A stretch of 64,000 bases of DNA from Cyanobium sp. Aljojuca 7A6. Lineage in GTDB: Bacteria; Cyanobacteriota; Cyanobacteriia; PCC-6307; Cyanobiaceae. The position numbers and the translations under genes were made by a program. The notes beneath the pieces are model-generated. The model was not told the origin of the DNA. It saw only the letters and a program-made list of their open reading frames with translations, and made no database searches. The stretch spans positions 270,827-334,826 of the forward strand of contig NZ_JAGQCY010000001.1 of assembly GCF_024346455.1 (NCBI RefSeq), given 5' to 3'. Position 1 is the stretch's first letter. The number at the start of each line of letters is the position of its first letter. Positions 8,761 through 21,197 of this stretch are shown piece by piece.

Positions 8761-9786
8761 TCAGCAGATCCGTGGCAGCAGCTCACCGCTGAGCGGAATC
8801 AGCACCCGCTCGCTGCCGAAGGGGGTGCGCAGCAGCACCCGGCCCCGGGGCGGGCCAGCCGCCACCCGGCCGATCCAGGCTCCCCCCGCCGGAGCCAGCA
8901 GCGCCAGGGCCCGCTCCCGATCCGCCTCGGGCACCACCGCCAGGAAGCGTCCTTCGTTGGCCAGATGCAGGGGATCGAAGCCCAGCAGCTCACAGGTGCG
9001 CCGCACGGTCTCCTCCACCGGCAGGCAGTCCTCTTCGATCTGCAGCTCCAGGGCGTTGGGGGCCGCCAGTTCCTGCAAGGCGCTGGCCAGGCCACCTCTT
9101 GTGAGATCCCGCAGGCAATGGAGCCGCACCCCCGCCACCAGCAGCGCCTCCACCGCGGGCCACAGGGGCATGCAGTCGCTGGCCAGGGGAGGCTGCAGAT
9201 CCAAGCCATGGCGGGCGGCCAGGATCGCCACCCCGTGGCGGCCCAGATCGCCGCTCACCAGCAGCTGGTCGCCGGGGACGATCGCCAACGGATCAATCGG
9301 GTCGACCACCTGCAGCAGACCGATGCCACTGGTGTTGAGGAACGCCCCATCCCCCTTGCCCCGCTCCACCACCTTGGTGTCGCCGGTGACGATGCTCACC
9401 CCGCAGTCCCGGGCCGCCTCCACCAGCGACGACACGATCCGACGCAGCAGGGCGATCTCCAGCCCTTCCTCCAGGATCAGGCCCAGGCTCAGCACCAAAG
9501 GCCGGGCGCCGGCCATGGCCAGGTCGTTGGCGGTGCCCGTCACCGCCAGGCTGCCGATGTCGCCCCCTTCAAACTCCAGGGGGTGCACCACGTAGCTGTC
9601 GGTGGTGAAGGCCAGGCGCCCGTGGGGCAGGGACAGGCGGGCGGCATCGTGCAGCACCTGGTCGGGGTCGGCATAAAGGCGGCGCAGTTCGCCGTCGATC
9701 AGCTGCTGCATCAAGGTGCCGCCACCGCCGTGGGCCAGCTGGATCCGGGGCCTGGCAAGCGGGGCCGGCTCAGCCACGGCGGCCAT
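8761..9786 (-). CDS. hypE: Hydrogenase maturation factor HypE (carbamoyl dehydratase)
   Basis: HypE dehydrates the carbamoyl group placed by HypF on its C-terminal Cys to make the thiocyanate that supplies CN ligands of the [NiFe] site. The decisive C-terminal PRIC tetrad is present and ends the protein. Other marks are the Gly-rich N-terminus QLAHGGGGTLMQQLI, FTTDSYVVHPLEFEGGDIG, GTANDLAMAGARP, IVTGDTKVVERGKGDG and LRDLTRGGLASAL. Start chosen at ATG 9786 (341 aa), because family proteins begin just before the GGGG loop; an upstream extension is possible but looks non-homologous. The start lies 17 nt inside hypD, implying translational coupling. Confidence 0.95.
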   Translation of the reverse strand: MAAVAEPAPLARPRIQLAHGGGGTLMQQLIDGELRRLYADPDQVLHDAARLSLPHGRLAFTTDSYVVHPLEFEGGDIGSLAVTGTANDLAMAGARPLVLSLGLILEEGLEIALLRRIVSSLVEAARDCGVSIVTGDTKVVERGKGDGAFLNTSGIGLLQVVDPIDPLAIVPGDQLLVSGDLGRHGVAILAARHGLDLQPPLASDCMPLWPAVEALLVAGVRLHCLRDLTRGGLASALQELAAPNALELQIEEDCLPVEETVRRTCELLGFDPLHLANEGRFLAVVPEADRERALALLAPAGGAWIGRVAAGPPRGRVLLRTPFGSERVLIPLSGELLPRIC

Positions 9787-10879
9787 AGCGGTGATAGGCC
9801 GCGCAGGCCCCCTCCGACGACACCATCGGCGCCCCCAGCGGATGCTCGGGGGTGCAGGTGGCACCGAAGGCCGGGCAGTCCATGGGCCGGGCCCGCCCCT
9901 GCAGGATGGCGCCACTGATGCAGACGCCCGCTGGCTCCGGAGCGCCCGCCGGCGCTTCTGGCAGATCGCTGAAGCGAGCTCCGGCCTCCAGGCCCCGAAA
10001 GGGCGCCCTCAGCCCCAGACCACCTCCCGGGATGGTGCCGAAGCCCCGCCAGGGCCGGTCCACCGGCTCGAACACGGACTCCAGCAGGCCCCGGGCGGCC
10101 GGATTGCCCGGCTGGCGCACCACCCGGCCGTAGGCATTCGCCACCCGGGCCTCCCCCCGCTCCAGCTGCCGCACGCAGGCCACCAGGCCCCGCATCAGAT
10201 CCAGGGGCTCGAAGCCGCTCACCACCACGGGCACCCGGTGCCGATCCACCAGCTGCTCCAGCTCCGTGGTGCCCATCACGGCGCAGACGTGCCCCGCCGC
10301 CAGGAACCCCTGCACCTGGTTGCCCTCGGCCGTCAGGATCGCCGCCATGGCGGGGGGCACGCGCACATGGGCCGCCAGCAGGGAGAGGTTGGACACGCCT
10401 GAGGCCATCGCCTGCCGCACCAGCAGGGCCGTGGCCGGGGCCGTGGTCTCGAAGCCCACCGCCAGGAACACCACCTGGCGATCCGGATGGCGCCGGGCCA
10501 GGGCCAGGGCCTCCAACGGGGAGGTGAGCAGGCGCACGTCGCCCCCCTCGGCCCTCACCCCCAGCAGGTCGCCACCGGCCTCGCCGCCCGGCACCCGCAG
10601 CATGTCGCCGTAGGAGCAGAGGATCACCTCCGGCCGGCGGGCCAGGGCCCGGGCCGCATCGATCGTGGCGGCGGGGGTGACGCAGACCGGGCAGCCGGGG
10701 CCATGGATCAGCCGCAGCCCGGGGGGCAACAGCTGGTCGAGCCCCCAGCGGACGATGGCGTGGGTCTGGCCGCCGCACACCTCCATCAGGGTCCAGGGGC
10801 GGCGGCTGATCGCGGCCAGCTCATCCGCCAGCTCCCGCACGGCGGCCACCTCGGCCGTCAGCGCCACAGGACCGTCCAC
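9770..10879 (-). CDS. hypD: Hydrogenase maturation factor HypD
   Basis: HypD is the 4Fe-4S scaffold that, with HypC, assembles Fe(CN)2CO for the [NiFe] active site. Length from GTG 10879 is 369 residues, the family norm; GTG 10867 is an alternative start. Conserved Cys motifs are visible in order: MEVCGGQTHAI, IHGPGCPVCVTP, FETTAPATA, and the cluster-binding C-terminal part with DCPAFGATCTPEHPLGAPMVSSEGACAAY split by short spacers. The start overlaps the end of the upstream DHOD-like gene by 22 nt. No ATG is available near the conserved N-terminus, hence the GTG choice. Confidence 0.95.
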   Translation of the reverse strand: MDGPVALTAEVAAVRELADELAAISRRPWTLMEVCGGQTHAIVRWGLDQLLPPGLRLIHGPGCPVCVTPAATIDAARALARRPEVILCSYGDMLRVPGGEAGGDLLGVRAEGGDVRLLTSPLEALALARRHPDRQVVFLAVGFETTAPATALLVRQAMASGVSNLSLLAAHVRVPPAMAAILTAEGNQVQGFLAAGHVCAVMGTTELEQLVDRHRVPVVVSGFEPLDLMRGLVACVRQLERGEARVANAYGRVVRQPGNPAARGLLESVFEPVDRPWRGFGTIPGGGLGLRAPFRGLEAGARFSDLPEAPAGAPEPAGVCISGAILQGRARPMDCPAFGATCTPEHPLGAPMVSSEGACAAYHRYGRRG

Positions 10880-11906
10880 CAGGGGGTGGTTGCCCCGTCG
10901 GCATCGGTGGGAAGGAACGTCTGGACGGCGCGCATGTACTGGGAGCGCTCGTACTCGCTCGGATCGGGACAGCGCTGCTGACTCATGCAGCCGATCAGCT
11001 CCCGGGCGGTGGCGTGCTCGTGCTCCAGCAGCCACTGGCTCAGCTCCTCCTCCAGTCCGGTGAGCCGACTGGGACCATGGCGCAGCAGGGCGGCCACCAC
11101 CTGGGTGATGGCGGCGCCGGCCATCAGCAGGCGCACCACGTCGGTGCCGCGATGCACACCGCCGGTGGCCGCCAGATCCAGCGGGTGGCGGCCGTGCAGC
11201 AGGGCGATCCAACGCAGGGGCAAGCGCAGGTCGTGGGGGGTGGACAGCAGCAGGTTGGGCCGCACCTCCAGTTCCTCGATGTCGATGTCGGGCTGATAGA
11301 AGCGGTTGAACAGCACCAGGCCATCGGCCCCGACGGCGGCCAGCCGTTTGGCCATGGAGCCGAAGTTGGTGAAGAAGGGGCTGAGCTTCACCGCCAGGGG
11401 CAGCGACACCTCGGCGCGCACCTCGGCGACGATCTCCAGCACCTGGTTCTCGATCGCCGCGCTGGAGAGGTCCGGATCGGTGGGAACGGAATAGATATTC
11501 AGCTCCAGGGCGCTGGCGCCGGCCGACTCCATGCGCCGCGCCACCTGCACCCACTGGCCGGGGTGGGCGCCATTGAGACTGGCGATCACCGGCACCGACA
11601 GGCGGGAGCGGGCCTGCTCAATGTGGCGCAGGTAGAGGTCGTGGCCGACGTGGAAGATCGAAGGCTCGGGGAAATAGCTGAGCGCCTCGCCGTAGCTGTC
11701 GGCCCCCTGGAGGCTCACCCGGTGCAGCTCCAGCTGATCACGCTCGATCTGCTCCTCGAACAACGAATGCAGCACCACGGCGGCGGCGCCGGCCTCCTCC
11801 AGGCGCAGCAGATGGTCGATGTCCTCACTCAGGGGGGCCGCGGCCCCCACCACCAGCGGGCTGCGCAGCTCCAGGCCCAGGTAGGTGACGGAAAGATCGG
11901 GACGGG

Positions 11907-11910
<4 letters not shown>
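10858..11910 (-). CDS. Dihydroorotate dehydrogenase-like FMN oxidoreductase paired with PFOR
   Basis: 350 residues with the TIM-barrel flavoprotein pattern of class 1 dihydroorotate dehydrogenases: TYLGLELRSPLVVGAAAPLS, VPVIASLNGAHPGQWV, ALELNIYSVPTD, LPLAVKLSPFFTNFGSMA and the FMN phosphate loop ATGGVHRGTDVVRLLMAGA. It is unlikely to be the pyrimidine enzyme: the catalytic-loop Cys/Ser context differs, and its ATG overlaps the nifJ stop codon in an ATGA. A gene of this kind next to nifJ is a recurrent cyanobacterial arrangement as I recall it. Its electron partner and substrate are unknown. A role with the pyruvate/ferredoxin system is inferred from context only. Confidence 0.85.
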
Positions 11911-15538
<3,628 letters not shown>

Positions 15539-15542
<4 letters not shown>

Positions 15543-15766
15543 GGGGGATCGTCGTCGACAAGGCTGAGGGCCAGGCCCACGTGCACCAGCACCCGATCGC
15601 CCACGGCCGCCTCGGGCAGGCAGGCCAGGCTCACCTGCTGACGCACCCCACCGAAATCCACCTCGGCCATGCGCCAGAGGCCGGCCTCGGCCCCGCTGGG
15701 CTCAAGCGCCCCCGGCGGCGGCTGGATCCGGATCGAGAGGATGCGAGCGGGCACGGCCAGGCACAT
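15539..15766 (-). CDS. hypC: Hydrogenase assembly chaperone HypC
   Basis: 75 residues beginning MCLAVPARIL, the invariant start of HypC/HupF chaperones in which the N-terminal Cys, after Met removal, carries the Fe(CN)2CO unit with HypD and delivers it to the HoxH precursor. The rest matches the small beta-barrel family: AEVDFGGVRQQVSLACLPEA, VGDRVLVHVGLALSLVDDD. The start at 15766 lies 65 nt inside the end of hypF in another frame, and the stop overlaps the nifJ start (ATGA). No alternative start fits, because Cys2 must follow Met1. Confidence 0.95.
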
Positions 15767-18278
15767 GCGGAGGATTCGGCTCGTGGACACTCCACCCGGT
15801 TGTAGGCGCGCTGGCCGGATCTGCCCACGGACCGCCCACCGCCCAGATCTGTCCCAGGGCCAGCCCGCCGTCGTTGCAAGGCACCGCCTCCGGCCAGAAC
15901 GGCTGCAACCCCCTGGCCCGCAGCGCCGCGATCGCGGCCTCCAGCAACAGCCGGTTCTGGAAGCAGCCCCCCGCCAGGGCCACCGGCACGCCGCCGCTGC
16001 TGGCCACGGGGGGGCCCCGCAAGGCAACGGCGAGGGCGGCCGTCTCAGCCAGGGCCGACGCCAGGGCGTGGTGGAAGCGGGCAGCACACAGCGCCGGCGG
16101 CTTGCCGGCGGCGATCGCCGCCAGCAGAGCCTCCAGCAACGGCTCCCAGTCGAGCCAGCCCAGGCTTGGTCCGCCGGCGACGGTGCCCCCCGCGACGGCC
16201 CCGGGCGGCACCAGGGGCAGGGGCCAGCGCGCCAGCTCAGCGGGGGCAGAGGCGGCGGCCCCCTGCAGCCGCAGCCCCCCCTCGCCCTCATAGCTCTGCA
16301 CCTGCACCAGCCCCAGCAGGGAGGCGACCGCGTCGAACAGCCGGCCGACGCTGGTGCTCAGGGGGCTGTTGCAGCCGCTGGCGATGGCCTGCAGCAGCAG
16401 GGGGCGCTCGCCGGCCGAGAAGGCGGCCAGGGTGTGGCGAGCGCCGGGGTGAGCCAGGGCCCAGGAGCCGGCGGCGGCCAGGAGCCCCAGGGCCGCCCGG
16501 CGGGGTTCCGCCATGGCCCGCTCACCGCCCGGCAACGGGAAGGGCCTCAGGGCCACCAGTCGCTCGCAGGGGGAGACGCCGGCCCCATCCAGCAGCAGCA
16601 GCTCCCCACCCCACAGCTGGGGACCGCCATCGGCGGCAGGGGCTGGGGCGTAGCCGAGCCCATCCCAGGTGACGGCCAGCAGGGGCGACCGCAGCCCGTG
16701 CTCGGCCAGCACCGCCAGGCCATGGGCCCGGTGGTGCTGCACCGTCTGCCGCGGCCACCGCTGGTCGGCGGCGAGCTGGTGGCTGAGGTAGCCAGGGTGG
16801 GCATCGCAGGCGATGGCCGTCACCTGCTCCCCCCAACGCTGCTCGATCGCCGCCAGACCCTCGGCCAGACGGGAGAGCAGGCGCCCCTCGGCCAGGTCGC
16901 CCAGGTGGGGGGCCAGCCACAGCCGCCCGTTCAGCGCCAACGCCGGCGCACTCTTGAGATCCCCGCCAAGGGCCACCACCCCCTGCGGCATCCCCCCTGG
17001 AGACGCCACCAGGGGCAGGGGCTCGGGGGCATAGCCGCGGGCCCGGCGCAGCAGGGCTGGCCGGCCATCGATCAGCTGCAGCACCGAATCATCCAGGGGC
17101 CGGGCGATGGCGCGGTCGTGAACCAGAAAGACGTCGGCGATGGGGCTGCCACTCCCGTCCCCCAGCCGCTCCAGGGCCTCGGAGGGATCAGTGCAGAGCG
17201 GCTCGCCGCTGGGGTTGCCGCTGGTGGCCACCAGGGGCCGGCCGAAGGCGCGCGCCAGCAGGTGATGCAGCGGCGAGGCCGGCAGCATCGCCCCCAGGCA
17301 CGGGCTGCCCGGGGCCACGCCCGGCAGGGCTTCCGGGGCCCCAAAAAGGCGACGCAGCAGCACGATCGGGGCGGCGGGATCGACCAGGGCCCGCCGCTCC
17401 TCGGCCTCGAGGCGGCCATAGGACGCCATGGCGTCGGCCTCGGCCACCAGCAGGGCGAAGGGCTTGGCGGGCCGGCGCTTGCGACGCCGCAGCCGCGCCA
17501 CCGCCTCGGCGTTGGTGGCATCCACCAGCAGCTGGAAGCCGCCCACCCCCTGCAGGGCCAGGATCTCGCCGGCGGCGAGCCGCTCGCAGCAGGCCCCGAT
17601 CAGACCGGCGCTGCTGCCATCACCGTCTGCAGCCGCCAGGGGCCTACCTGCCCCATCCCAGAGCGCCAGCCGCGGACCGCACACCGGGCAGGCGATCGTC
17701 TCGGCGTGGAAGCGGCGATCGGCCGGATCCAGGAATTCCCGGCGGCAGGCGGGGCAAAGCGGGAAGGGCGCCAGGGTCGTTTGGGCCCGGGCCCAGGGCT
17801 CGGCGGTGGCGAGGCTGAAGCGGGGGCCGCAGTCGCAGCAGCTGATGAAGGGGTAGCCGCAGCGGCGATCGGCCGGATCGGCCAGCTCGGCCAGGCAGGC
17901 GCTGCAGGGGGCCCGATCAGCCACCAGGGCCGCCGCCACCAGATCGATGCCGAGGGGCTGCGCCGCGCCGCCCAGAATCCGGACCCCCGGCGGGCGCGCG
18001 CCGCCTCTCCGCCCCGGCGCCGGCAGCCAGAGCGGATCCAGCCGCTCCAGCCGGGCCCCGGGGGGCAACTGCAGCGGCAGGCGCCGCAGGAACGTCTCCA
18101 GGGCGGCCCGTTCCCCCTCCAGCTGCAACCGCACCACGCCAGGGCCGTTCTCCACCTCCCCGCTGAGTTCCAGGTCGCAGGCCAGCCGGTGCACCAGGGG
18201 CCGGAAGCCCACCCCCTGGATCACCCCGCGGCACTCCAACTGCAGCCGTACCCGTCCGGCCCCAGGCGACCTGCTCAC
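15702..18278 (-). CDS. hypF: Carbamoyltransferase HypF with extended C-terminus
   Basis: 858 residues; HypF makes carbamoyl-adenylate from carbamoyl phosphate and ATP and transfers the carbamoyl to the HypE C-terminal Cys. Domains in order: acylphosphatase (CRGVIQGVGFRPLVHRLA), two Cys4 zinc fingers (CSACLAEL with CCDCGPRFS; CPACRREF with CPVCGPRL), YrdC-like (KRRPAKPFALLV, SGNPSGEPLC) and a Kae1-like domain with HHRAHGLAVLAEHG and CFQNRLLLEAAI, ending with the usual CNDGGLALGQ. About 50 Pro-rich residues continue beyond that end and overlap hypC. The GTG start overlaps the hypB stop by 4 nt. The tail is unusual for the family and may reflect loss of the original stop. Confidence 0.94.
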   Translation of the reverse strand: MSRSPGAGRVRLQLECRGVIQGVGFRPLVHRLACDLELSGEVENGPGVVRLQLEGERAALETFLRRLPLQLPPGARLERLDPLWLPAPGRRGGARPPGVRILGGAAQPLGIDLVAAALVADRAPCSACLAELADPADRRCGYPFISCCDCGPRFSLATAEPWARAQTTLAPFPLCPACRREFLDPADRRFHAETIACPVCGPRLALWDGAGRPLAAADGDGSSAGLIGACCERLAAGEILALQGVGGFQLLVDATNAEAVARLRRRKRRPAKPFALLVAEADAMASYGRLEAEERRALVDPAAPIVLLRRLFGAPEALPGVAPGSPCLGAMLPASPLHHLLARAFGRPLVATSGNPSGEPLCTDPSEALERLGDGSGSPIADVFLVHDRAIARPLDDSVLQLIDGRPALLRRARGYAPEPLPLVASPGGMPQGVVALGGDLKSAPALALNGRLWLAPHLGDLAEGRLLSRLAEGLAAIEQRWGEQVTAIACDAHPGYLSHQLAADQRWPRQTVQHHRAHGLAVLAEHGLRSPLLAVTWDGLGYAPAPAADGGPQLWGGELLLLDGAGVSPCERLVALRPFPLPGGERAMAEPRRAALGLLAAAGSWALAHPGARHTLAAFSAGERPLLLQAIASGCNSPLSTSVGRLFDAVASLLGLVQVQSYEGEGGLRLQGAAASAPAELARWPLPLVPPGAVAGGTVAGGPSLGWLDWEPLLEALLAAIAAGKPPALCAARFHHALASALAETAALAVALRGPPVASSGGVPVALAGGCFQNRLLLEAAIAALRARGLQPFWPEAVPCNDGGLALGQIWAVGGPWADPASAPTTGWSVHEPNPPHVPGRARSHPLDPDPAAAGGA

Positions 18279-19015
18279 CCGGCGACGGGCACCCGCTCCA
18301 GGCCGAGGGCCGCCAGCAGCTCGGTGATGCCCTCTCCGCTGCGGGCGGAGACCTCCACGATCCGGGCCTGGGGGGCCACACGGGCCACATTGCGGCGGGC
18401 CTCGGGCGCATCAAAGCCGCAGGCGTCGGCCAGATCGCCCTTGCTGATCACCACCACATCGGCGGAGTGGAAGGTGGCCGGGTACTTCAGGGGTTTGTCC
18501 TCCCCCTCGGTGACCGACAGCAGCACCACCCGCTGGCTTTCCCCCAGATCGAAGGCGGCCGGGCAGACCAGGTTGCCGACGTTCTCGATCACCAGCAGCT
18601 CAAGGCCGGCCAGGGGATGGCCGAGGTGATCGAGCTCGTGCAGGGCCCGGTGCACCATGGCCGCCTCCAGGTGGCAGGCCTGGCCGGTGGTGATCTGCAG
18701 GGCCGGCACCCCGGCGGCCCGCAGGCGACGGGCGTCGTTGTCGGTGGCCAGATCCCCCACGATCACCGCCATGGGATGGCGAGCCTCCGGGGCGGAAGGG
18801 GCCAGCTCCAGGGCGAGCCGCTCCAGCAGGGCGGTCTTGCCGGAGCCGGGGGAAGACAGCAGATTGATCACCCGTACGCCCGCGGCGGCGAAGTGCTCGC
18901 GGTTGGCCGCCGCCTGGGCGTCGTTGTGCACCAGCAGGCGCTGGCCCAGTTCCAGGTGCCGGTGGGGCTCGATGGCGGCCGCCACCGGTTGGCCGCAATT
19001 GCAGTCGACACACAT
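18275..19015 (-). CDS. hypB: Hydrogenase nickel incorporation GTPase HypB
   Basis: SIMIBI-class GTPase that, with HypA, inserts Ni into the HoxH precursor. Start chosen at ATG 19015, giving 246 residues and the family N-terminus MCVDCNCGQ (high-affinity metal Cys motif); an ATG at 19048 would add 11 residues but abuts a terminator-like hairpin. Visible motifs: P-loop LLSSPGSGKTALLERL, switch region VGDLATDNDARRL, metal-binding TTGQACHLEAAMV, VIENVGNLVCPA and guanine-specificity VVVISKGDLAD. It lacks the His-rich nickel-storage stretch found in some HypB proteins. It is the first gene of the hypBFC-nifJ-DHOD-hypDE series. Confidence 0.95.
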   Translation of the reverse strand: MCVDCNCGQPVAAAIEPHRHLELGQRLLVHNDAQAAANREHFAAAGVRVINLLSSPGSGKTALLERLALELAPSAPEARHPMAVIVGDLATDNDARRLRAAGVPALQITTGQACHLEAAMVHRALHELDHLGHPLAGLELLVIENVGNLVCPAAFDLGESQRVVLLSVTEGEDKPLKYPATFHSADVVVISKGDLADACGFDAPEARRNVARVAPQARIVEVSARSGEGITELLAALGLERVPVAG

Positions 19016-19050
19016 CGCAGGTTCGACCCCCAGACAGGAGAGCAGCACGG

Positions 19051-19067
19051 AAAAGCCCCGCCGGGGC
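19051..19067 (-). terminator. Putative intrinsic terminator between the outer-membrane protein gene and hypB
   Basis: On the minus strand GCCCC-GGC-GGGGC forms a five-pair stem with a three-base loop and is followed directly by TTTT. It lies 70 nt after the beta-barrel gene stop and just upstream of hypB, so it would insulate the hyp operon from the beta-barrel gene. The T run is short, so strength is uncertain. Confidence 0.45.
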
Positions 19068-19136
19068 CCGGCTTCACCCGAAGGTTAGGCACGGAGCTCA
19101 GGCGAGGCCCTGATGACCACCGGGGCCATCAGCTGA

Positions 19137-20192
19137 TCACCAGAGGCCACGGATCGGCGCGGGGGCCGGCTCGGGCTGGAAGATCGGCATGGGAGCCGGT
19201 GCGGGCTGGAGGATGGGTTCCGGCGCAGGAGCGGGGACCACCGCCACCGGGCGGGCCCCGAAGCGATAACGGAAGCCGATCTTGCCGCCAAAGCTGTTGA
19301 AGGAGTCGAAGGTGAGGTTCTCGGTGGTGTACCCACCAGCGCCCTGATAGACGCCCTCCAGATAGACGTCGGAGTTGTAGCTCATGGCATAGCTGACGCC
19401 GACCTTGGCCTGCCAACCGAACAACCCCTTGTTGACACTGTTGGTGGGGAAACCGTTGAGGCTGAAGCTGGGGGTGCTCAGGTTGGTGTACCCGATACCA
19501 CCGCCGACGTAGGGCGTCCAGCGGCTGTTGGTCTCGATGTCGTAGTAGAGGCTCGCCAGCACATCATTCTTGTTGATGGTGCCCGAGACGTTGTTGGAGA
19601 AGGGCAAAACGCTGAACGCCCCGAAGCCGATCGGATTGGCCGCACCGACGGAGTTGAGGCTGGCCCGGCTATAGCCATACGTGAGTTCGGCGCGCAGGGC
19701 ACCGAAGTCGTAACCGACGCCGACATCACCGGAGAAACCACCGCCGAGGTGCAGCTTGGTGGAGTTGTTGTTGCCGAAGTTGAACAGCAGAGGAGAAAAG
19801 AAGGGTGAAACAAACCCGCCATCGCTCTTCACCGTCTGGTCACTCGGCTGTTGGTAACCGGCCCCGATGGTGAGGTACCACCCCTTGGCGGAATACACCT
19901 CCTTCACCTCTGGCTGGGGAAAGCTCTGGGCCACGAGGGTGGCGCCTTGAGCAGGGTCCTGGGGAGCAAGGCTTGTGGCCGGATCAACCGCAGCACCGCT
20001 GTCGCCAGCTTCAGCGAGACCTGAAAGATGGGCGGCCGATTCCGTTGAGAGCAGATCCGCCTCTGGCTCGGACCGTTCACCCAGCGTTCGGACATCCGCC
20101 ATTGCGGGACCACCGAAAAGAAGGCCGCCGGTTGCGGCGAAGCCGACTCCACGGATCAACGTTCGCTTCAACGTGCCTGTGAAATAAGTCAT
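19137..20192 (-). CDS. Outer-membrane beta-barrel protein with Pro-rich C-terminal tail
   Basis: 351 residues. A signal peptide is plausible (LIRGVGFAATGGLLFGGPAMA), followed by about 70 acidic, low-complexity residues. From about residue 100 there are alternating aromatic strands typical of an 8-12 strand OmpA/opacity-type barrel: KGWYLTIGAGYQQP, FSGDVGVGYDFGALRAEL, WTPYVGGGIGYTN, GWQAKVGVSYAMSYNSDVYL and GGKIGFRYRFG. The last about 38 residues are a Pro/Ala/Glu repeat (PAPAPEP type), possibly cell-wall spanning, that ends GLW. It sits between hypA and hypB on the same strand with no evident hydrogenase role. Its 5' leader contains predicted RNA structure. Confidence 0.85.
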   Translation of the reverse strand: MTYFTGTLKRTLIRGVGFAATGGLLFGGPAMADVRTLGERSEPEADLLSTESAAHLSGLAEAGDSGAAVDPATSLAPQDPAQGATLVAQSFPQPEVKEVYSAKGWYLTIGAGYQQPSDQTVKSDGGFVSPFFSPLLFNFGNNNSTKLHLGGGFSGDVGVGYDFGALRAELTYGYSRASLNSVGAANPIGFGAFSVLPFSNNVSGTINKNDVLASLYYDIETNSRWTPYVGGGIGYTNLSTPSFSLNGFPTNSVNKGLFGWQAKVGVSYAMSYNSDVYLEGVYQGAGGYTTENLTFDSFNSFGGKIGFRYRFGARPVAVVPAPAPEPILQPAPAPMPIFQPEPAPAPIRGLW

Positions 20193-20268
20193 GGGGGTGA
20201 ATTCGTCTTACTCCCTTAATGAATAAACCCCGCCATGGGCGAATTGATACCCCGTAGACCAGCAAAAG

Positions 20269-20328
20269 GCCTGGCACAGAATGGTGCAAAAAATGAAAAG
20301 TTGCACGGAATTGCATTCCGCCCCAGGC
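20269..20328 (-). promoter_or_regulatory. Predicted three-way-junction leader structure upstream of the beta-barrel gene
   Basis: Three nested inverted repeats lie within 60 nt: an outer helix 20269-20274 with 20323-20328 (GCCTGG/CCAGGC), a helix 20284-20289 with 20301-20306 (GTGCAA/TTGCAC) and a small hairpin 20307-20311 with 20315-20319 (GGAAT/ATTCC). Together they draw a three-way junction in the minus-strand transcript 77-136 nt upstream of the ATG at 20192. This is an observation of complementarity only; no known riboswitch class is recognised. Confidence 0.35.
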
Positions 20329-20370
20329 ATCAACGCCACTCTGCAAGTGAGCTTAGAATGATTTGATTAT

Positions 20371-20398
20371 CTGCAGATCGTTAGCCAACGATCTGCAG
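20371..20398. repeat. Perfect 12-bp inverted repeat between hypA and the beta-barrel gene
   Basis: CTGCAGATCGTT (20371-20382) and AACGATCTGCAG (20387-20398) are perfect inverse complements separated by AGCC. It is 45 nt past the hypA stop on the minus strand. No T tract follows on either strand, so a simple intrinsic terminator is not supported; an operator, a processing hairpin or an attenuation element are the alternatives. The surrounding 250 nt (20193-20443) are AT-rich relative to the island and hold no convincing gene. Confidence 0.6.
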
Positions 20399-20443
20399 CA
20401 TGTCTGTAGGGCGCCTAATCCGCCGCGTTGCCTTGGCCCCCGC

Positions 20444-20785
20444 TCAGTCGAGCTCCAGGGAGGCCAGCTGCAGCTCCTTGCCCCGCAGCAGCTCCCGGCT
20501 GATGCGGCCGCAACGCGGGCAGTCGCAGCAGCCATCGTGCGCCGGGAACGGCTGGCTGCAGGCGGCGCAGAAACACGCGGCGGGCACCGCCTCGATCACC
20601 AGCCGGGAACCGGCGGCGATGGTGTCCGCCATCACCACCGTGTGGGCCAGGCGCAGGGCCTCGATCTCCACCCCCGCCAGGCTGCCCACCCGCAGGGTGA
20701 TGGCCGCGATGCGGCGGGCCCCGTGCAGGGCAGCCTGTTCCAGAGCCTGCTCCCGCACCGCATCCATCAGGCTGAGTTCATGCAA
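20444..20785 (-). CDS. hypA: Hydrogenase/urease nickel incorporation protein HypA
   Basis: 113 residues from a TTG start at 20785, which restores the invariant [11 protein letters not shown]-terminus (His2 is a nickel ligand). The zinc site is intact as two CxxC motifs in CAACSQPFPAHDGCCDCPRCG. The start lies 8 nt inside hoxW, indicating coupling; an ATG at residue 7 would remove the Ni ligand and is rejected. HypA partners HypB for Ni delivery, yet here it travels at the end of the hox cluster rather than with hypB. Confidence 0.93.
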   Translation of the reverse strand: MHELSLMDAVREQALEQAALHGARRIAAITLRVGSLAGVEIEALRLAHTVVMADTIAAGSRLVIEAVPAACFCAACSQPFPAHDGCCDCPRCGRISRELLRGKELQLASLELD

Positions 20786-21197
20786 GCAACCAGCCCTGCA
20801 GTAATTGGCGCGCCTGGGGCAGCTGGCGCCGCAGCTGCGGCGAGAAGCACTCTCCCCAGGAGAAGTCGAAGGCCGGCACCAGCAGCTCGTGGGCCGGCAC
20901 GCAGCGGTTGAAGAGCTGCTCGGCCAGGGCCAGCAAGCGGGCGGGCGCCACCCGGTGCGTGTCCCGCTCCCAGCCGTCTGAGGCCACCACGGGCCGCAGC
21001 AGGCAGGAGCTGCGGGGCGGCGCCAGCCAGGCGTCAACGATCAGCAGCCGATCGGCCGCCGCCACCGCCTCGGCCAGCTCGGGGGTGAGCTGGTGGCGCT
21101 GCAGACCCAGACCCTCCACCAGGTGCCAGCCCACCCCGTCATCGCCCCGCAGGGGGTTGCCGATGCCGATCAGCAGCGCCCCCTCGCAGCACTTCAT
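20778..21197 (-). CDS. hoxW: HoxH-specific hydrogenase maturation endopeptidase HoxW
   Basis: 139 residues from ATG 21197 ([20 protein letters not shown]). The [NiFe]-hydrogenase protease fold is identified by [16 protein letters not shown] (metal-binding Asp) and a later Asp in LLIVDAWL. The enzyme removes the C-terminal extension of HoxH after nickel insertion. The start overlaps the hoxH stop (ATGA), consistent with a dedicated HoxH protease. Further upstream in-frame starts give a non-homologous Arg-rich extension inside hoxH and were rejected. Confidence 0.92.
   Translation of the reverse strand: MKCCEGALLIGIGNPLRGDDGVGWHLVEGLGLQRHQLTPELAEAVAAADRLLIVDAWLAPPRSSCLLRPVVASDGWERDTHRVAPARLLALAEQLFNRCVPAHELLVPAFDFSWGECFSPQLRRQLPQARQLLQGWLLA

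Noticed and set aside
19016..19048. Longer HypB start at 19048
   Set aside because: Adds 11 residues before the family start MCVDCNCG and directly abuts the terminator-like hairpin; kept only as an alternative.
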